Shown one piece after another: positions 11,901 through 25,846 of a DNA stretch of 64,000 nt. Every line of letters starts with the position of its first letter. Position 1 is the first letter of the stretch. The position numbers and the translations under genes were made by a program. This stretch comes from Sphagnum compactum. Lineage: Eukaryota; Bryophyta; Sphagnopsida; Sphagnales. The stretch spans positions 19,212,304 through 19,276,303 of the forward strand of contig OZ234496.1 in the NCBI GenBank assembly GCA_965153455.1, in the 5' to 3' direction. The notes under the pieces are model-generated. The model was not told where the DNA came from, did no database searches, and saw only the letters and a program-made list of their open reading frames with translations.

Positions 11901-14900
11901 AAAGTGCACACAGTGGTAGTGTAGGTGTGACAACTTTGGTAGGAGGCGGGACTGGGCCATCCAAAGGTACTTGTGCCACTACCTGCACTCCTGCTCCAGA
12001 ACAAATGCGCCTCATGCTACGAGCCACAGATGATCTGCCTCTCAACATAGGTTTCACTGGCAAGGTGGCTCCCTCAGTACTAGCATCTTCTTCTGTAGTT
12101 GCCCGCTTTCCTGTATGCTGAGTTGCTCTGGATCATCTTTGCATTCAAGTGTATCTGTAATCAGCACAGGCCCAATGAATGCAATGTGTGCCTCTGGATT
12201 ATGAATGCAGGGAAATACATCATGTGTTGAAGGTCTACCAGAAATCATAAAAGCAGGCGCCATTGGCTTGAAACTTCATGAAGATTGGGGCACAACACCA
12301 GCTGCAATTCAGAACTGCCTTGATGTAGCTGATGAGTTTGATGTCCAGGTTGGTTAAGCCTTTTGTTCTGATTTGACATTTTATGAGGATGGAGATGAAC
12401 TGAAAATGTTTCCAAGGGGGTTTATTGTCGCACAGGTGGAATGTACAGGTCTGGTTGTAATCTGTTTTGCTATATAGTTGTTATGGAGGTATTGGTATTG
12501 TGTTGAGACAAGATCTGAGGCACAAAGTCATTGTTCACCATGTGCCATCAGGAAATGAACCTTGCTCATTTGCATGCAGGTGACAATCCATACTGATACA
12601 TTGAATGAAGCTGGATGTGTGGAGCACTCTGTTGCAGCATTTGGAGGCCGGGCAATTCACACCTATCACAGGTTTGTATCCACCCTCCACGGTGGTCTCT
12701 CCAGGATAATACCTTTCAGGATCCTGCTCTAATCATGCGTATATATGCGGATGAGCAGTGGACGTTGGAATGTGTCTCTGTGAACTGGCTGGAGGCATCT
12801 GCAGGTCTCTAAGATAAGCTATTTTTGCTTTGATTGACAATCCTCTTTGTCACTTGTCAGTGAGGGGGCAGGTGGAGGCCATGCACCAGATATCATCAAG
12901 GTGTGTGGCCTGCCAAATGTACTGCCTTCTTCTACGAATCCAACACGACCCTACACTGTCAACACTATTGATGAACACCTTGATATGCTGGTATGCTGCA
13001 CTTCCTTAATGTGAGCATCATTTTCAGCATCTGAATCCCCTGACATCAAAATGGATTCATGCAATTGACTTCCTCCCATCCCATTGTTGGATGTCCAAAC
13101 TCTCTGCTGCAGCATGTTGGTCACTTGATGATGTGAACAGCACAATAATTTTTTTTTTGAAAACATGGATGTGCAGATGGTGTGTCATCACCTCAACAAG
13201 AACCTGAAGGAGGATGTACAATTTGCTGAATCTCGAATTCGAGGAGAGACAATAGCTGCAGAGGACATTTTACATGATATGGGAGCAATTAGCATGATGT
13301 CATCTGACTCTCAAGCAATGGGTCGAATTGGGGAGGTGATTGTCACAATCTGTGCGTGCATCTATATGCAGAAACAGAAATCCATGTAGATGACTAAAGG
13401 CAGAAGAAATTACCATGTGGAAAAGAACAGAGAAGACAATCTCCTGCACTAGAAGTGGACACTGCAATTCCAGTTGAGCTTTTAGCAGCTTATTCATAAT
13501 GTACCTGTGTTGGGTGAATTTCATGTGCCAGGTCATTACACGCACGTGGCAGACAGCCCACAAAATGAAACAGCAGAGAGGTCAGCTTCCTGAAGTTAGG
13601 GACACAGATAATGATAATTTGCGCATCCGACGGTTCATTGCTAAGTACACGATCAATCCAGCTATCACCCATGGCTTTGCTCACCTTGTTGGCTCTGTTG
13701 AGGTATGTAGATTGTTCTAGCTATTTTTTGCATGATGACTGCACTCATTGTCATGTTACCTTCAATTGTTGCTCTGGAGTTCTCTCTGCAATCTCAAAGA
13801 TATGTACAGATGACAAAGACAAACAACTGAGTGACAATATAGTAATAGGTGGCATTTGGTCCTCAAGAGGGTGACCAAAATGATGGAGTGGATTGGGATG
13901 GCAGGTTGGCAAGCTAGCAGATCTTGTGCTTTGGAGCCCTGGGTTTTTTGGGGCAAAACCAGAACTGGTGATCAAGGGGGGTATCATAGCATGGGCACAG
14001 ATGGGTGATGCTAATGCAAGCATCCCCACACCTGAACCTGTATGTTGTGCTCTTCTCTGCCATGCATATGAGCTTTCAACCAACAAAATCTAGTGGAGCA
14101 ATGTGGTCACAGGATATAAAGTTGGATATATGTGGGGTTTTATAGAAGTCTCTTCCTACTCTAGACCTTCCTCACCATCTAAGGGTCCATGGTTTCTGTA
14201 GCATTCAGTCTTGCAATACAACTCAATGTGAAATGCTTAGCAATTGGACCATGAGGGGCACAGGCCAAAAGATGTAGATACATAAAATCATTTAAAAACT
14301 GTACTCGGGTAGAGCATTCAGAAAATGATGCTCCTATGATCAAAGTAAGCAGATTATGTGTGTCCTGAAGCTGGCATGTTGAGCATGTGTGGACAGGTGA
14401 TTATGAGACCAATGTTTGGGGCAACAGGCAAGGGAGGCAGCTCTCATTCCATTGCTTTTGTCAGCAAGGTAAGTTCCTGCTTTGCTTCCTTATACTTAAT
14501 AATTTATGAGAATTCTCACTGCCACATCCATTGCTTCTTTGACCTTTGGATGCCATGGAAGGGCTTTTGTTTCCTTGTCCAACCCTAATTGCAAATAGCT
14601 TGAGTGAGATTTCTGTCTTCATTCATTTACATATAAGTTCCCAGACATTGATCAAGCTTTTGTGCATTTTCTTTGGTGTGGCCATGGGTCTGGCAGGCAG
14701 CATTGGAGGCAGGGGTGAAATCTAGTTATGGACTCGACAAGAGAGTGGAAGCTATTGAACACGTACGTAAAATTAGCAAGCTGGATATGAAGCTGAACTC
14801 AGCAATGCCGATGATTGAGGTAGACCCAGAAACGTACCATGTGACAGCTGATGGTGTCCCACTTGTCTGCCAACCTGCTGAATCACTCCCCTTGACCCAA

Positions 14901-14918
14901 AATTATTTCCTCTTCTAA
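8975..14918 (+). CDS. Urease, plant single-chain type (18 exons, 837 aa)
   Basis: Hydrolyses urea to ammonia and carbamate in the cytosol, with a dinuclear nickel centre loaded by accessory proteins. Exons: 8975-9100, 9251-9321, 9629-9674, 9871-9976, 10118-10260, 10435-10545, 10719-10882, 11082-11460, 11634-11742, 11925-12064, 12211-12348, 12580-12671, 12861-12990, 13177-13335, 13532-13702, 13905-14039, 14397-14468 and 14697-14918. All introns are GT-AG and phases agree. The spliced length (837 aa) matches the plant family (jack bean 840). The gamma-like, beta-like and alpha-like regions follow in that order. Active-site residues are all present: H403, H405, K486 (carbamylated Lys), H515, H541, C588 and H589 (flap), R605 and D629, each four below jack bean numbering. 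The chain ends in the family-typical QNYFLF. Exon 7 is given the donor GTATGT at 10883, because the later GT at 10900 would not preserve frame into exon 8. The start is the first Met giving the conserved [11 protein letters not shown] opening. Confidence 0.95.
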
Positions 14919-15970
14919 ATGCCAACACCAAGCATAGGATTATCATGTTGAATGTATCAATACACAAGGCTCATGAGCTTCTTCTGGGCTGGAGCAATTT
15001 GGCTTTGAATTCACACACATATATATAACACAAATACAAAAGACACACAAGCTTTCCTCTGGCTGAAGCAATTTGATTTTTATGTGGATACATATGTTTA
15101 CACAACCACCTTGGATCTACAACCTCTAGAAAAACCCACCATTGACTAACCTTGAAATGCCTCAATTTCCCAGCAGGGTCTGATATATGTAGTTATTCCA
15201 GATTATTTGGTTTAGAGTTTTCCCCTGAAATTGAGTATATTTCTGGAGCTGCCCCTAGGTTTGTGAAGTGCTTTCATATAGTAGTTCTTGGCTTAACCAA
15301 CTGTTGGCTTGACTGTTTTTTCTTTAGGGATTTCTCTGCTTTTGATGGCCATATTGTCTAAGATAATATGGTTGTGCACCTCCTCAGTACTTTTTTTTGC
15401 ACTTGAATGTATATAAATGAGTTTGCTGAGAAATCTCCACAGCACTTTTGAAGGTAAACATACAATGAGTGGAGTAATAATCTTGTGAGAGTTGCTCACA
15501 AAGTGTTGGACCATTACCTTCTGTCCTGAATAACAGCAATGAGCTGCCATGATTACCTGCTGACTTTATCAGCTCCTAGTGGTGAGCATAGATAAGTAAA
15601 CAATAACCTGCCCAAAATTTCAGGCAAACCATATACATAATCTGCCTCCTGAGTTTGTCACATTACTGGAAGAAACAGAAGACTCAATAGTGATGTTGGC
15701 TAGTCCTCACATACACAGGTAATCAAGTCAATAGTGCCTTCATTCAAGCTACAATAAGCTTCTGATGTCATTTTGGCTTGTTCCTGTACAAGCAAGTCTT
15801 AATACTCTGAATGAAAAGACTCTGTTGTCTGAACTTGAATTATTTGCCAAGGAATGCTTGGCCAACAGATTTTATTAAATCAATGATTCAACAGTTGCAA
15901 GAAGGATACAATGAAATAATGGTGGCCAAAATCTTTTGACCAATAATGAAGACAAAAAAGGTCAGTAGTG
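14919..15970. other. Intergenic region between two convergent genes
   Basis: The 3' ends of the urease gene (+) and the PDCD2-type gene (-) face each other across about 1.05 kb. No further gene is visible. Both 3' UTRs must lie here; no clear boundary was identified. Confidence 0.6.
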
Positions 15971-18900
15971 TCAGTGTGATGCTTCTGCCTGAAGAATTGT
16001 GGCTTCCACAGTGACACTCCAGTCTGATTGTACTCCCAGAATCACTGCACGGTCGCCTGGTCCTTGCATACAGCTCTATTGGAAGAGCACAAACAATGTA
16101 ATGCACTGTTATAGCATCTGCATTCTCTATCATATGTTGCACATGTGTGGTAAGTAGAACTGGTGTTGGGTGTCCCCAAAGAAACTCTAGGATGTCTCTC
16201 CATCTAATGACCAGTTCCTAAATATTTTGGAAACAGAAAAACCAAGAAGTTAGAAGGAAGCAGACAAGCACCTGGGCACAGGAGTAGACCAGCAGAGTGA
16301 ACCAAGACCACTCACTGGGTCCATATGCTGAAGGTGGTAGGTCCTTGGATGCTTGCTGCAAAAAGTAGAGCAATGGTGGCATGAGCTGCATTTCATATAC
16401 ACGGGGTCCTCCACAAGCACCACATTTGTCTGGCTCATCATGGGCCTCCATTGCCCACAATGGTGGGCCTCCAAAGCAATATCTGTAAAGGGTTTGAATG
16501 CCCAGATTTAGTTTATCTTCCATGCTCCAAGACATGAAATAATCTAAACACAATTCTTGGAGTGGCTATCTACTTCTCCTGCATAGCAAACTGCATTGTG
16601 ACTACATTTAGATTGTGATGTGCTTGCAACTGGCCACCTTTCATCCTTCAAGAAGCCAAAACCATGCCCAGACAACGATGACAGACCTGTACACAGTAAC
16701 AGTGCCCTTGCAGGTCAAGTTTTCAATAATTGGATTTCCTTTTAGTAATAAACTTATTCAACAGGCTAGACACAAGCTAGTACCTGAAACATTGCTCAGG
16801 GCTTAAATCCAGTTTCTTCTTGAAATTGAGATATGTCTGGTCAGTTGAAAGTGAATGCTCGGGTTCATATTCCTCTTCCTCCCACAGCTCACCAACTCCA
16901 TCTACAATGTTATCAGGGTCTTCTGTTGCATCCACTAGTTCAGTCTCTTCAAACTCAGCCGAGTCATCATCATCCACAGGACTACCATCCACAGTGGATC
17001 CCTCACTTTGTGTGTAAACATAAAAGCATGGGAGAACTGCAGTCATTGAATGAAAACCAAATATAAGTTTAAAGATACCATTTTGTGAGAGATTCAATAA
17101 AAGGTTCTGCAGTTCAGCATTATGTCCATGATGTACATTTGAGAAAAGAGACAAAAGACAAAGTTCACAAGCTTCATACTTGGTATTTCGCTTACAGAGC
17201 CTCTCTGACTTGAGGTTGTGGCCTCTTGTGAACCTGAATGTGCTTCATGGTGCCTCGGTGCCGCTGATGCAAAATCACCACTCTCTAATAGTGAAGACTG
17301 GAGATCCTGAAGAGTCATATTTCCAGGTTCATCATCACCATCCTCAATATACCCACCATCCCATAAATTTTCATCCCACCAATCAACAATTTCTGTTTGC
17401 TGCTGTGTCTGGTGACCACTCGTTGAAGCCTCACCCCACCTGCATATTTCACCCAGCTGAAGTATGAGAAAAGAAAAAGCCCAATTGACTTGTCAGAAGG
17501 ACAAGTAGCAGCCTGGTTATCCAATTAGTTTCTCCTATCAGTCTGGTACCTGTGTCGATGGAGCACATCACTCAAGCCATTGGGTTGGCCACTTGAGGCA
17601 CTGGACCCCCCTGTACTGTCTGTCTGATCAATGAAGAAAGTTTCATCATGAGCAACCTCCTTTTGAAATCTGATTGTACGCCAGCTGTTCAAAATCACAA
17701 GCAAAAACAGAATCCCACATCAAGGGCTGTGACGCTGGCTTTTGCCTCCATAGAGATCATAAGTTAGGCAAAGGCTGCAATCAGCACCAGTCAAAACTTG
17801 CCTTGCAGGGTTGGTACCACAACTTGGAGATCCACACCCCAGAATATAGAGAGCACGCTCATCAATCTTACTCCCATAGAGCGTAAGGGGTGCATATACC
17901 TGCATCTCAATATGCTAATTCTTCTAAGAAAAGATTGGCTTCATGAGTATCTGCAACCATGTGTCTATTTTGTAGAAAAGAAATAAGCCTATGTGCACCT
18001 CAAAAGAGACTAGAAAACTGTCACCAGAGAAATAATGATCCTTCCCTCTCTTTCTTTCTTTCAACCCCTCTTAAGCTATGTTGGGTACAGCATGGGTCCA
18101 GGCTCATGCTTAGTTGGATGATCCTATTGCCTAATTCCAAGATGATGTTAAAATTGCAACCATATGCTAAAAGGAAAGACTGAACTTCTGAGCAAGGTAA
18201 CAGGGATTCAAGCTTTCTGCTCCTCGAAAATGCATATGAAGCTTCACAACACTGTCAACATGCTTTTGCCAAGAGGTGGAAAGTTGCAAAAGGAGGCCAT
18301 GACCCTGACATCACCCTGCACCATGCCGCTGATCTATTGAAACGGGAAAGGAGAGAAAGCAAGGCAGGAAGGAATACATAGCAAGAACCTGTGCAACAAG
18401 GCCAAGATAGCTGCCACAAACCCCGCACTTCAGAAGGTCAGCATTTATGTCCTGAAGGGGTACTGGCCAATCCTGCACCCTTCTTTGATGAAAATCAGTA
18501 AATATCCTCATAGTTCACACACTGTCATCTTTTTATCACAACAGCACTAGTACTAAGTATTGTCAGCTTTTCCACATTTCCCTCCTGAATGTATAAAAAT
18601 ACACCTCTGTACAAGATTCACTTTCACAGTATTAAGCATACAAATATACAGTCCTGGCTCATCACTGACCCACAAAACCCTTAGGCTGGATGTCTAGTAC
18701 TGTACAGAGATGCCTTCATCATTCACTTGGTGTTGGATGTTTTTGCTGTGGTAAAACTCGCATTCCACACTGGAATACTCTGATATCTGAAGAACCAGAA
18801 TATTCTTCCAATAGCAATTTCAATTATGGCAAGGTTGCCAAACTTAGAAAAAGGCCAGTAGAAGTACGGACACCTAAACTTTCCTAATTAACAGTTCCAT

Positions 18901-21064
18901 ATTGTGCACATGATAAAATATGTTCATAAGTATTCAATAGTTCCAATTTAAGTAAACTTGAATAGAATTGAGAACAGGGAATAAGTCTACAGACATTTCA
19001 GATTCAACAGCATATCAGTGAACAGGAAAAAGAGGAGATTTCAACCCTAAAAACAGAGAAAAAACTGAGGAGCAATTTGCACAAAAGCAACAGTCACACA
19101 CATTGTCAGTGGCCTTCAGCGGCAACATGTATGGTAATAGTCAGCTACGATTCATCCCCACTGACTTCATTAGCTCCTGGCATAGATGGAGGTCAATGTC
19201 ACACATTAACTGAGATACTTTCTGGCACAAGCCCTGCAGTGATGGGAAGACTCCATCATGATGCTGGTTAGCTCAACAAAACATAAAAGGGGCCAGGGAA
19301 GAGAAGACAGAAACATGGAGAACTTTCAGGTTGATCCCTAGAGGAAACCAGTAGACCAGAGGCACCAAAATTCCTCCAATGGTTCATGTTCCATTTGCAA
19401 GCACACAAAAAGCCAGAAGCAGCATGAATGCCTGTGACTTTCATGCTGGCTTGCAGAGAAGAGTCCCAATGCAGTCTACATTACAGAAATCATGAACCTG
19501 GAAACCCAAGGTAGATGCTTCCAAGAGTCATTTGGCATGGTCTTGCCAGAGATATGACAAGGCATAGCATAAACAGCCTAGAATTTCCTGCTGTCTTTCA
19601 AACCAAATCCACATCACACAGGGTCTGTGTTTCCAAATTTCTTACACAGCAAAACCCTAGGTTTGAACTGGTGTTCCAATGGGCATTTTGATCATAGCAA
19701 AGTTCCAATGCATTACAGCATAGAATTTCCTTCTCCTGTTCTGGCTTATGATTTTAATCATAATGCTGGTCCCAAATTATGCACAAATATGAAATCCTAA
19801 AACCCAGAAATATGAACCAGTTATCCTAGAGTGAACTTGGATAATGTTGAGGCTGCAATGTATTGGACAATGCCACAAAAGCCTACCTTCCTGAGCAGCA
19901 TCATGAACTGCCTGTTTTGACATTATGCAGAAGATGAAACCCTGAAAACTGAAAAATCAAACTAATCTTTGAACATCAAACTGGACCATAATGCAGTTGC
20001 TGGATATAGAAGATGGCAAATTGCAATTGCCAGTATCTCAATCACACCATCTGCAAAACTATGAAACAAAAAGACCTCAAACTACTGTTTTGCAAGTGAA
20101 GCTGGAACATGGTGAGATTGCCAGACACAGAACAAGGTTATGGTGAGCACAGGGTGGGGAAAGGAGGTAGTACCGGGGAGCCACCAATCTTGGTAGTGTA
20201 GTGATCTGCAAGCTCATTGTTCTCATCTGCCCATGCCCCTGGCAATCCCAGCAAAACTTCTTTGTCATCCTGTGCACACATCCAATGCATGCACAGCATC
20301 AACCCACCGTTGCTTATGTTAGAATTTATCACCAGTATTTTAACTGGCTGAAGATGGTTTGGAAATGGATTTGATTAGCCATATCCAAATTAACTTACAT
20401 TAAACTTAAGATTGAATTTTTTTACTTGGATAAGTTCCAGTCCTCAAGGATCATATTACACCCACATTAAAAATCACTAAGTAGTGCACAAAACAGTAGT
20501 GCTACACACATTGCACTTATCCCCTACATCGACATGGAAGTTGCATTCTTGCAAATGAAGAGCCACAATTCCAGCCAATTGCTTAGGGTTTGAGAATTCA
20601 CACAATAAGACATTTACGTCCAAAATGGAGAAATCAATGCTTGAAAAAAAAAAGAGCAATGTGACACTGCAATGCATACATTCAAAATCAATCCACATGT
20701 CATATTTCTCGCAAATCTCTCTAATACAGAATCGATTCTTTGTCAACTTAAAAGGGTTTGGAATTTCCAATGCTCCATATCCACCAGCACTAATATGGTA
20801 ATTGCATTCACCAAAAAAAAAGGGGCAAGAAAATTAGACTGAAAGACTGCAATGCGCACATCAATCCATGCCCCCTCATCAAATCATCAACCCGCAAATC
20901 GGCATTCAAAATCAGAAACGGCAATATCTCGTGCACCAAAGCGTGCAATGAGTGGGTGCAATGTGACACAGGAACATACAAAACCTAATGACACGACACG
21001 CCTTTGTTGGTGATTTAAAAATGCTTACATTATCCACTAACTCCGATGGGAGAGGACGGCCCAT
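15971..21064 (-). CDS. PDCD2/TSR4-family ribosome biogenesis protein (9 exons, 425 aa)
   Basis: Family members act as dedicated chaperones of ribosomal protein uS5 (RPS2) in 40S assembly. Exons in transcription order: 21064-21029, 20269-20174, 18472-18389, 17899-17802, 17684-17550, 17439-17180, 17036-16784, 16482-16272 and 16075-15971; phases are consistent. Recognisable blocks are [11 protein letters not shown] and DHYTTKIGG near the N-terminus, Cys pairs in [10 protein letters not shown] and CGSPSCGT, an acidic central linker, then [20 protein letters not shown] and [14 protein letters not shown] in the PDCD2_C domain, ending SDWSVTVEA. Exon 4 ends in AG|GCAAGT, a GC-AG intron; this donor is the one that restores the conserved [12 protein letters not shown] reading. 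The first exon ([12 protein letters not shown]) was chosen because its GTAAGC donor and phase fit exon 2. An unspliced alternative Met at 20281 is possible. Exon 1 is therefore less certain than the rest. Confidence 0.9.
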
Positions 21065-21400
21065 GACACCAGCGAGAGAAGACGACAATGTCGCGCAGGA
21101 GAAAGGAAATTCGCGTGTGTGTGCACTCTCCGCCCGAGTGCGCGCGTTGTTGTTGTGGCTCTACTGTTGGAGGAGGGCAGACCACCCGCCAGAAACTCGG
21201 GTGACACGGTTTTTCATCATTGACCTACATAATAGCGATACGCACCGAATTTCACCGCTATTCATTGAACCCGTGGATATTCCCGGGTGAGAGGCACCCC
21301 CCACCCGGCGAAATATTAGGGCTTGTAGCAAGGTACGCACGAGGACAGGGAGAGTGGACAGAGGAGAACTGTGTTAGGAGAGAAAAGTGAGGGCTGTTGG
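21065..21400 (-). promoter_or_regulatory. Putative promoter/5' UTR region of the PDCD2-type gene
   Basis: The ~300 bp upstream of the proposed start is distinctly GC- and CpG-rich (for example gcgcgcg near 21140) compared with its surroundings, which is common at plant promoters. No TATA box in a convincing position was identified. The assignment rests on position and composition only. Confidence 0.35.
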
Positions 21401-21914
21401 TAGTAACTAGTAACTTACTCTTCTCTGAGCTTGTGAAAGATCACAATACAAATGCTTAAAAAAAAGACCACATTAGAGTTTTCCTTAAAGTAATCCTCTC
21501 TTCACCCTGTCTTTAGGCCTCTTTTCACCCCCTATCCCCTCTTTGAGAAAGGTCCGCAAAGTAAGGAAGTTTTATTAAATCTGGGTATGAAATGCAGAAA
21601 ATCAATATTTAATGCACAATGTTCGAGGTAATTATAGTAGTTGCACATGTAGGAGCAGTGAAAATATATGTAGCAGCAGTGGAAGCGCTCGGGAAAAAGG
21701 AAAGATGGGTCAAAAACCGGATGAAACTCAGTTTGGCACGAAAAAGTGGTGCATCTCTAAGTTTGAACCCCCCTTGAAGGCTAATGCAATTTTTGGCAGG
21801 CTTTTCCTTTGAATCTCACCCGGTTTTGGACCAAACTCAGTACCAGGGTACTGGTGGCCTGTTTTCCTGACTTACCGAAAACTCCATTGTCTAATAGGCC
21901 TAGTTGTGATCACT

Positions 21915-22206
21915 GGCCACAGTGAACCAGCACCCACCAGAAGTGGTCAGGAAACAGTTTTCTGTTGGGTTCCAGTTCCCTAGCTAACCATGGCGGTTAG
22001 CTCAGTTGCTTTTTTTTCTACCTACCTACTAACAACCCAAAGCGGGTTGTTAGTACGCAGGTAGTAAAAATAGCCTTTACCTATGTATAAATCATCTACT
22101 TACCTGGTAGTTACCTATCTACCTATATATGAGACCTATTTCTTACATAATTGGTTATGAGGGTGAAACCAAATATTAACTCAGTTGAGGTTTGTCCACA
22201 ACTGAG
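21915..22206. mobile_element. Relic of a Mutator-like terminus and its internal block
   Basis: Position 21915 reads ggccacagtgaaccagcacc, closely matching the terminal repeats at 45341 (reverse) and 25933. At 22141-22206 a block with gtgaaaccaaatattaactcag recurs at 55527-55596, just before another relic terminus (gtgctagttcactctggc). The segment is short and non-coding; it looks like a truncated non-autonomous derivative. Confidence 0.4.
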
Positions 22207-24539
22207 TAATAATAAAACTGGATCTTCTGAAATTTGGAAGGTCCAGTACAAGTTGTAATATGCCTTTTGGTGGAAAATCCAGTAAAACAGAGGTCAGTTT
22301 GAGATAAGTCAGAGAAAATCAAACAGGATAGATTCAGGCTGAAGAGTGACCTGAAAATACAAAGGAAAAGAAAAGTGCCGATGGATGATGCTTTACAACT
22401 AATGGAAATGCTAAAAAGGGATCACTTTTTTTCAATTTTCTCCAGAACAGGGTTCGTGTGTAGGCCTAAAGATTTTTTTGCCGAGGCCAATGGGGTTACT
22501 CGGATTTGACGGTCTAAATTTGTTTTTTTTAGTTATGTTGAATAAAGCAATAATCAATGTGTAACTGCTAGGTATTTACAGACATGGTTCTAGCACAGTA
22601 CTGTGCACTTTGTTTTATTTTGCCCTGTGTCCTCTACTTGTATTGTCAGTCCATTTGTTTCATTGCAGTGTTTCCTAGGTTTTTGGGTGATTAGAATTAG
22701 ATTTCGGATAGGAGATAGGTCCCCTCCCAAGGAGAGTAGGCTGAGGGGAGGGGCCAAAAATTGGGAATGCCCTATAACCTAACCCTAGGTTTTATTATTG
22801 CTAAAGGTTTCGTTTCGTGGTTTCGTGGTTTTTCATTTTCTCTGCTTCCTTTGTCAGCAAATTCCTCACAAATGAATGATGGGTAGGTGGTTTTAGCCCT
22901 TGCTATTGCAGTGTGCTACCTCGCCTATGCAACCGGCAGTTTATGCCTAAAAGTAGCACAATTTGCTTGGTTCATGGAATTGATCTCAATACATATTGGC
23001 ACTACAGTCTTATCTGCGTATGTATTACTACAGCAGGGATGACACTCTGCAATAACACAAGAAATCTACACTAAGAATCTACACTGATGTGTGAAGAAGA
23101 CATTTCTGTATCAGAAGCATAACATTCATTATTTGTACCAGGAATAGGGGTTGTAGCTGTGAGAAACCAGATAGTTGCAAAGCCATGTATGTTGTACAAA
23201 TTGTCATCGTACAAACCATAATGTGGAGATGTGCAGAAACAAAAAGATGGAACCTATTGTAGTTGCTGCTAAAGCTACTGGGTACGCCAATAAACCTCCA
23301 AGACCATAAAACTATTTGCATCAGCAACCCCCCCACCCCCAAGAGGATTCAAGCAAAGCCCCCCAAAAAAGGGAAGAGGATGATAGTGGAGGACAGATTT
23401 AGTTTTGATTTGCTTGTATTTGTCATTCTGATGCACCTGGAGTTTGCAAAAGACATTGAGTGCCGTGTCCCTGACTGAAGAGTCCTGTGTGGAACATAAT
23501 GTGTTCCTTTGCACTGCAGACACAATTGTGCAACTCAAATTGGTGTCTTTAAGATGCAATGCGTCAAGTCATCAGTATTACTCGCACAATCTGTTGAATG
23601 GCATGTAGCATTGGGGAACTGTTAATGGGTCATTGATTTAGACATTTTGCTTCACTTTTTGGATGCCAAACGGAGGTTGTGTGGCCCTTTGAATCTTTCT
23701 TGACGTTCTTCCTGTTGGAAATGTCTAAGCGATTGATGTCAGTCAGACATTTCAATAATAGATGGCTTACATGTTTTGCAGCTAACAGCATACCATGATA
23801 GTGGGCATGCCGTCTTTAACACCATTGGTGCCAACCTAATACACAAAGCCACCATCACTCCCTGAGGGATGGCATTGGGAATGGTGACATGCCTTCCTGA
23901 TAAAGATGAAACACCCATAAGCAAAGAGGCAGTTGCTGGCATGTCTGGATGTTTTTCATGGGGGGCAGAGTGGCATGCAAAATGGTTTTTGGGCCTGACC
24001 AGGTCACTAGTGACACTCACAGTGACCTCCAGGAAGCAATTGTTCTTGCCCACCATGTGGTGTGTTCCAGCATGATCACTACGCTTTGGGTAGAATGAAG
24101 AAATCGTCTGCCTTGTGAAATGCCAATGAATTACAAGAAAAGACACCATTTGGTTTTCTGGGCTTCAATTTTCTGATGTAGATTTGTAGGATACACATTG
24201 CCTAAATTTTGAAGAACTCTGTGTGTCCAGGTTATGGTTTCTGTGCTCCATCAAAACGTCTTCAAGGAGCAACACTGTTTACAAGGACCTTAGTTATGAG
24301 CTTGGCTACATAAAAGCAGATTCTTTGGTATTTTGTCTGACCCTGGTTGGGTACTGTTCAATAGTCATCACCCAGGAGGACAGGAGATGTTTCTGTAGAT
24401 AATCGGGGCACTTGAGCTCATTTGTCAAGTTTGCTATCTTGAACCAGCCTGAGGCTTTATTATGATGTTCAGTGCCGCTTATTCAAAGAAAGCACCAAGT
24501 TAAGTTCAGAGCATTGTTGGCCAGTGTTGGACCGGTATC

Positions 24540-24640
24540 GACCTTTGAACATACCAGCCTGGTCCTGATATTGTGTCCTTTTTAAAAGCTTCATACCAGC
24601 CTGGTCCTTGTGTTTTAGAGCTTCCATACCAGCTTGGTCC
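24540..24640. repeat. Imperfect tandem repeat, about 35-50 bp units
   Basis: Three copies share cataccagcctggtcct or a close variant (starting near 24548, 24592 and 24627). Non-coding. Confidence 0.55.
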
Positions 24641-25431
24641 TGTTTTTGTGGTGAAGACTGATTTTTGGCTGGCATGATGCAGTACATGTAGACCAAGTAG
24701 TGAAACTTCAATAAAACTTGGATCACCTCAGGTCCCTACCAGGTTGGTACTTGCTACAATGGTGGTATTACCTCAGGTCAGACGAGCCTGGTATGCTTCT
24801 TTGATACCAATGCATAGATCAGACTATATACCATGTGCTATCTTACATGCCATCCCAACACTGGTTCTTATGATGTTTGGTTATAATATTGATCTCCCAG
24901 TTCTTTTTCTCACTTTGAAATCTAACCACAAGTTTAGATTATGTTTTTCCTTTTTTTCTGGGCTAAGTCTTTCAGTTAACAGCAACTCAAATCTTTCATC
25001 TGCCCTGGACACCAGTCTTCTGGTTATGTTGTATTTGTTTGCCTCAATTGCTGACTAATTGAACATCTTTAGCTGCTCAGGTAACAAATGGTCGCCTTAC
25101 TGGTTAGCAATCTGGTAAGAGATCAATCTGTCTATGTAATATTAACTCAATGGCAGACGAATTGAACTGCTGAGATAACAAGGTGGTTACCTTACTGTTG
25201 AGCAATCTGGTAAGTAAAAGTGATCTGTTCATATTTCTTGACGGGTAGCAATATAGGTTGGCCTTGAAGAATTTGCGATTGCCATTTACTAAGTAGAATG
25301 AAACAATATACTATAATGGAGTCAAACATAAGTGAAACCTATGACAAAAGAATCTGTACTGGGTATGGCTCAGATTAATCTAGCTTCTTTTTACAAAAGA
25401 TTATACTTTGAATTCCGCTGATACTTATGCC

Positions 25432-25620
25432 TCTGAACTGCTGATGGATCTTTGGCATATATTGTGCTCAATTTTGCATCTGAACTGCTGATTGATCTTT
25501 GGTACCATTTGTCCTCAATTTTGCTTCTGAACTGCTAATTGATCTTTGGTGCCATTTATTCTGAATTTTGCCACTGAACAGCTGATTGATCTTTGGTACC
25601 CTTGGCCTCAACTTTGCCAT
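25432..25620. repeat. Four tandem ~47 bp units
   Basis: Copies of tgaactgctgattgatcttt (with one or two changes) begin at about 25434, 25480, 25528 and 25575, each followed by an aattttgc-like segment. Minisatellite; no coding content. Confidence 0.8.
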
Positions 25621-25816
25621 GCACCTGCTGCTTCTTTGGACATAGGGATACATGCTGTAGCTGGTGTATGTATGGCCCAACACGTTTGAAGGACTCCTAG
25701 TTGACATAATCTTTTGTAAACTACAGTAAACTACTTAGTTACTGCTACCTGAAAGCTCTGTAACTAGCATGTAATATACAACAACCAGGGTCCCATAATC
25801 AACAATGGCAGCAGGT

Positions 25817-25846
25817 GAGAGAGAGAAAGAGAGAGAGAGAGAGAGA
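25817..25846. repeat. GA microsatellite
   Basis: Simple (GA)n repeat with one interruption (gagaaagaga). Confidence 0.9.

Noticed and set aside
20279-20332. In-frame upstream Met codons as the start of the PDCD2-type gene without an extra exon
   Set aside because: Possible, but the added residues are not family-like, whereas an AG acceptor at 20270 and a 12-codon exon at 21029-21064 join in phase.
23739-24149. Minus-strand open frame of 136 codons in the 21-26 kb interval
   Set aside because: No recognisable motif, no splice partner, and no support from the opposite strand; length alone is not enough.
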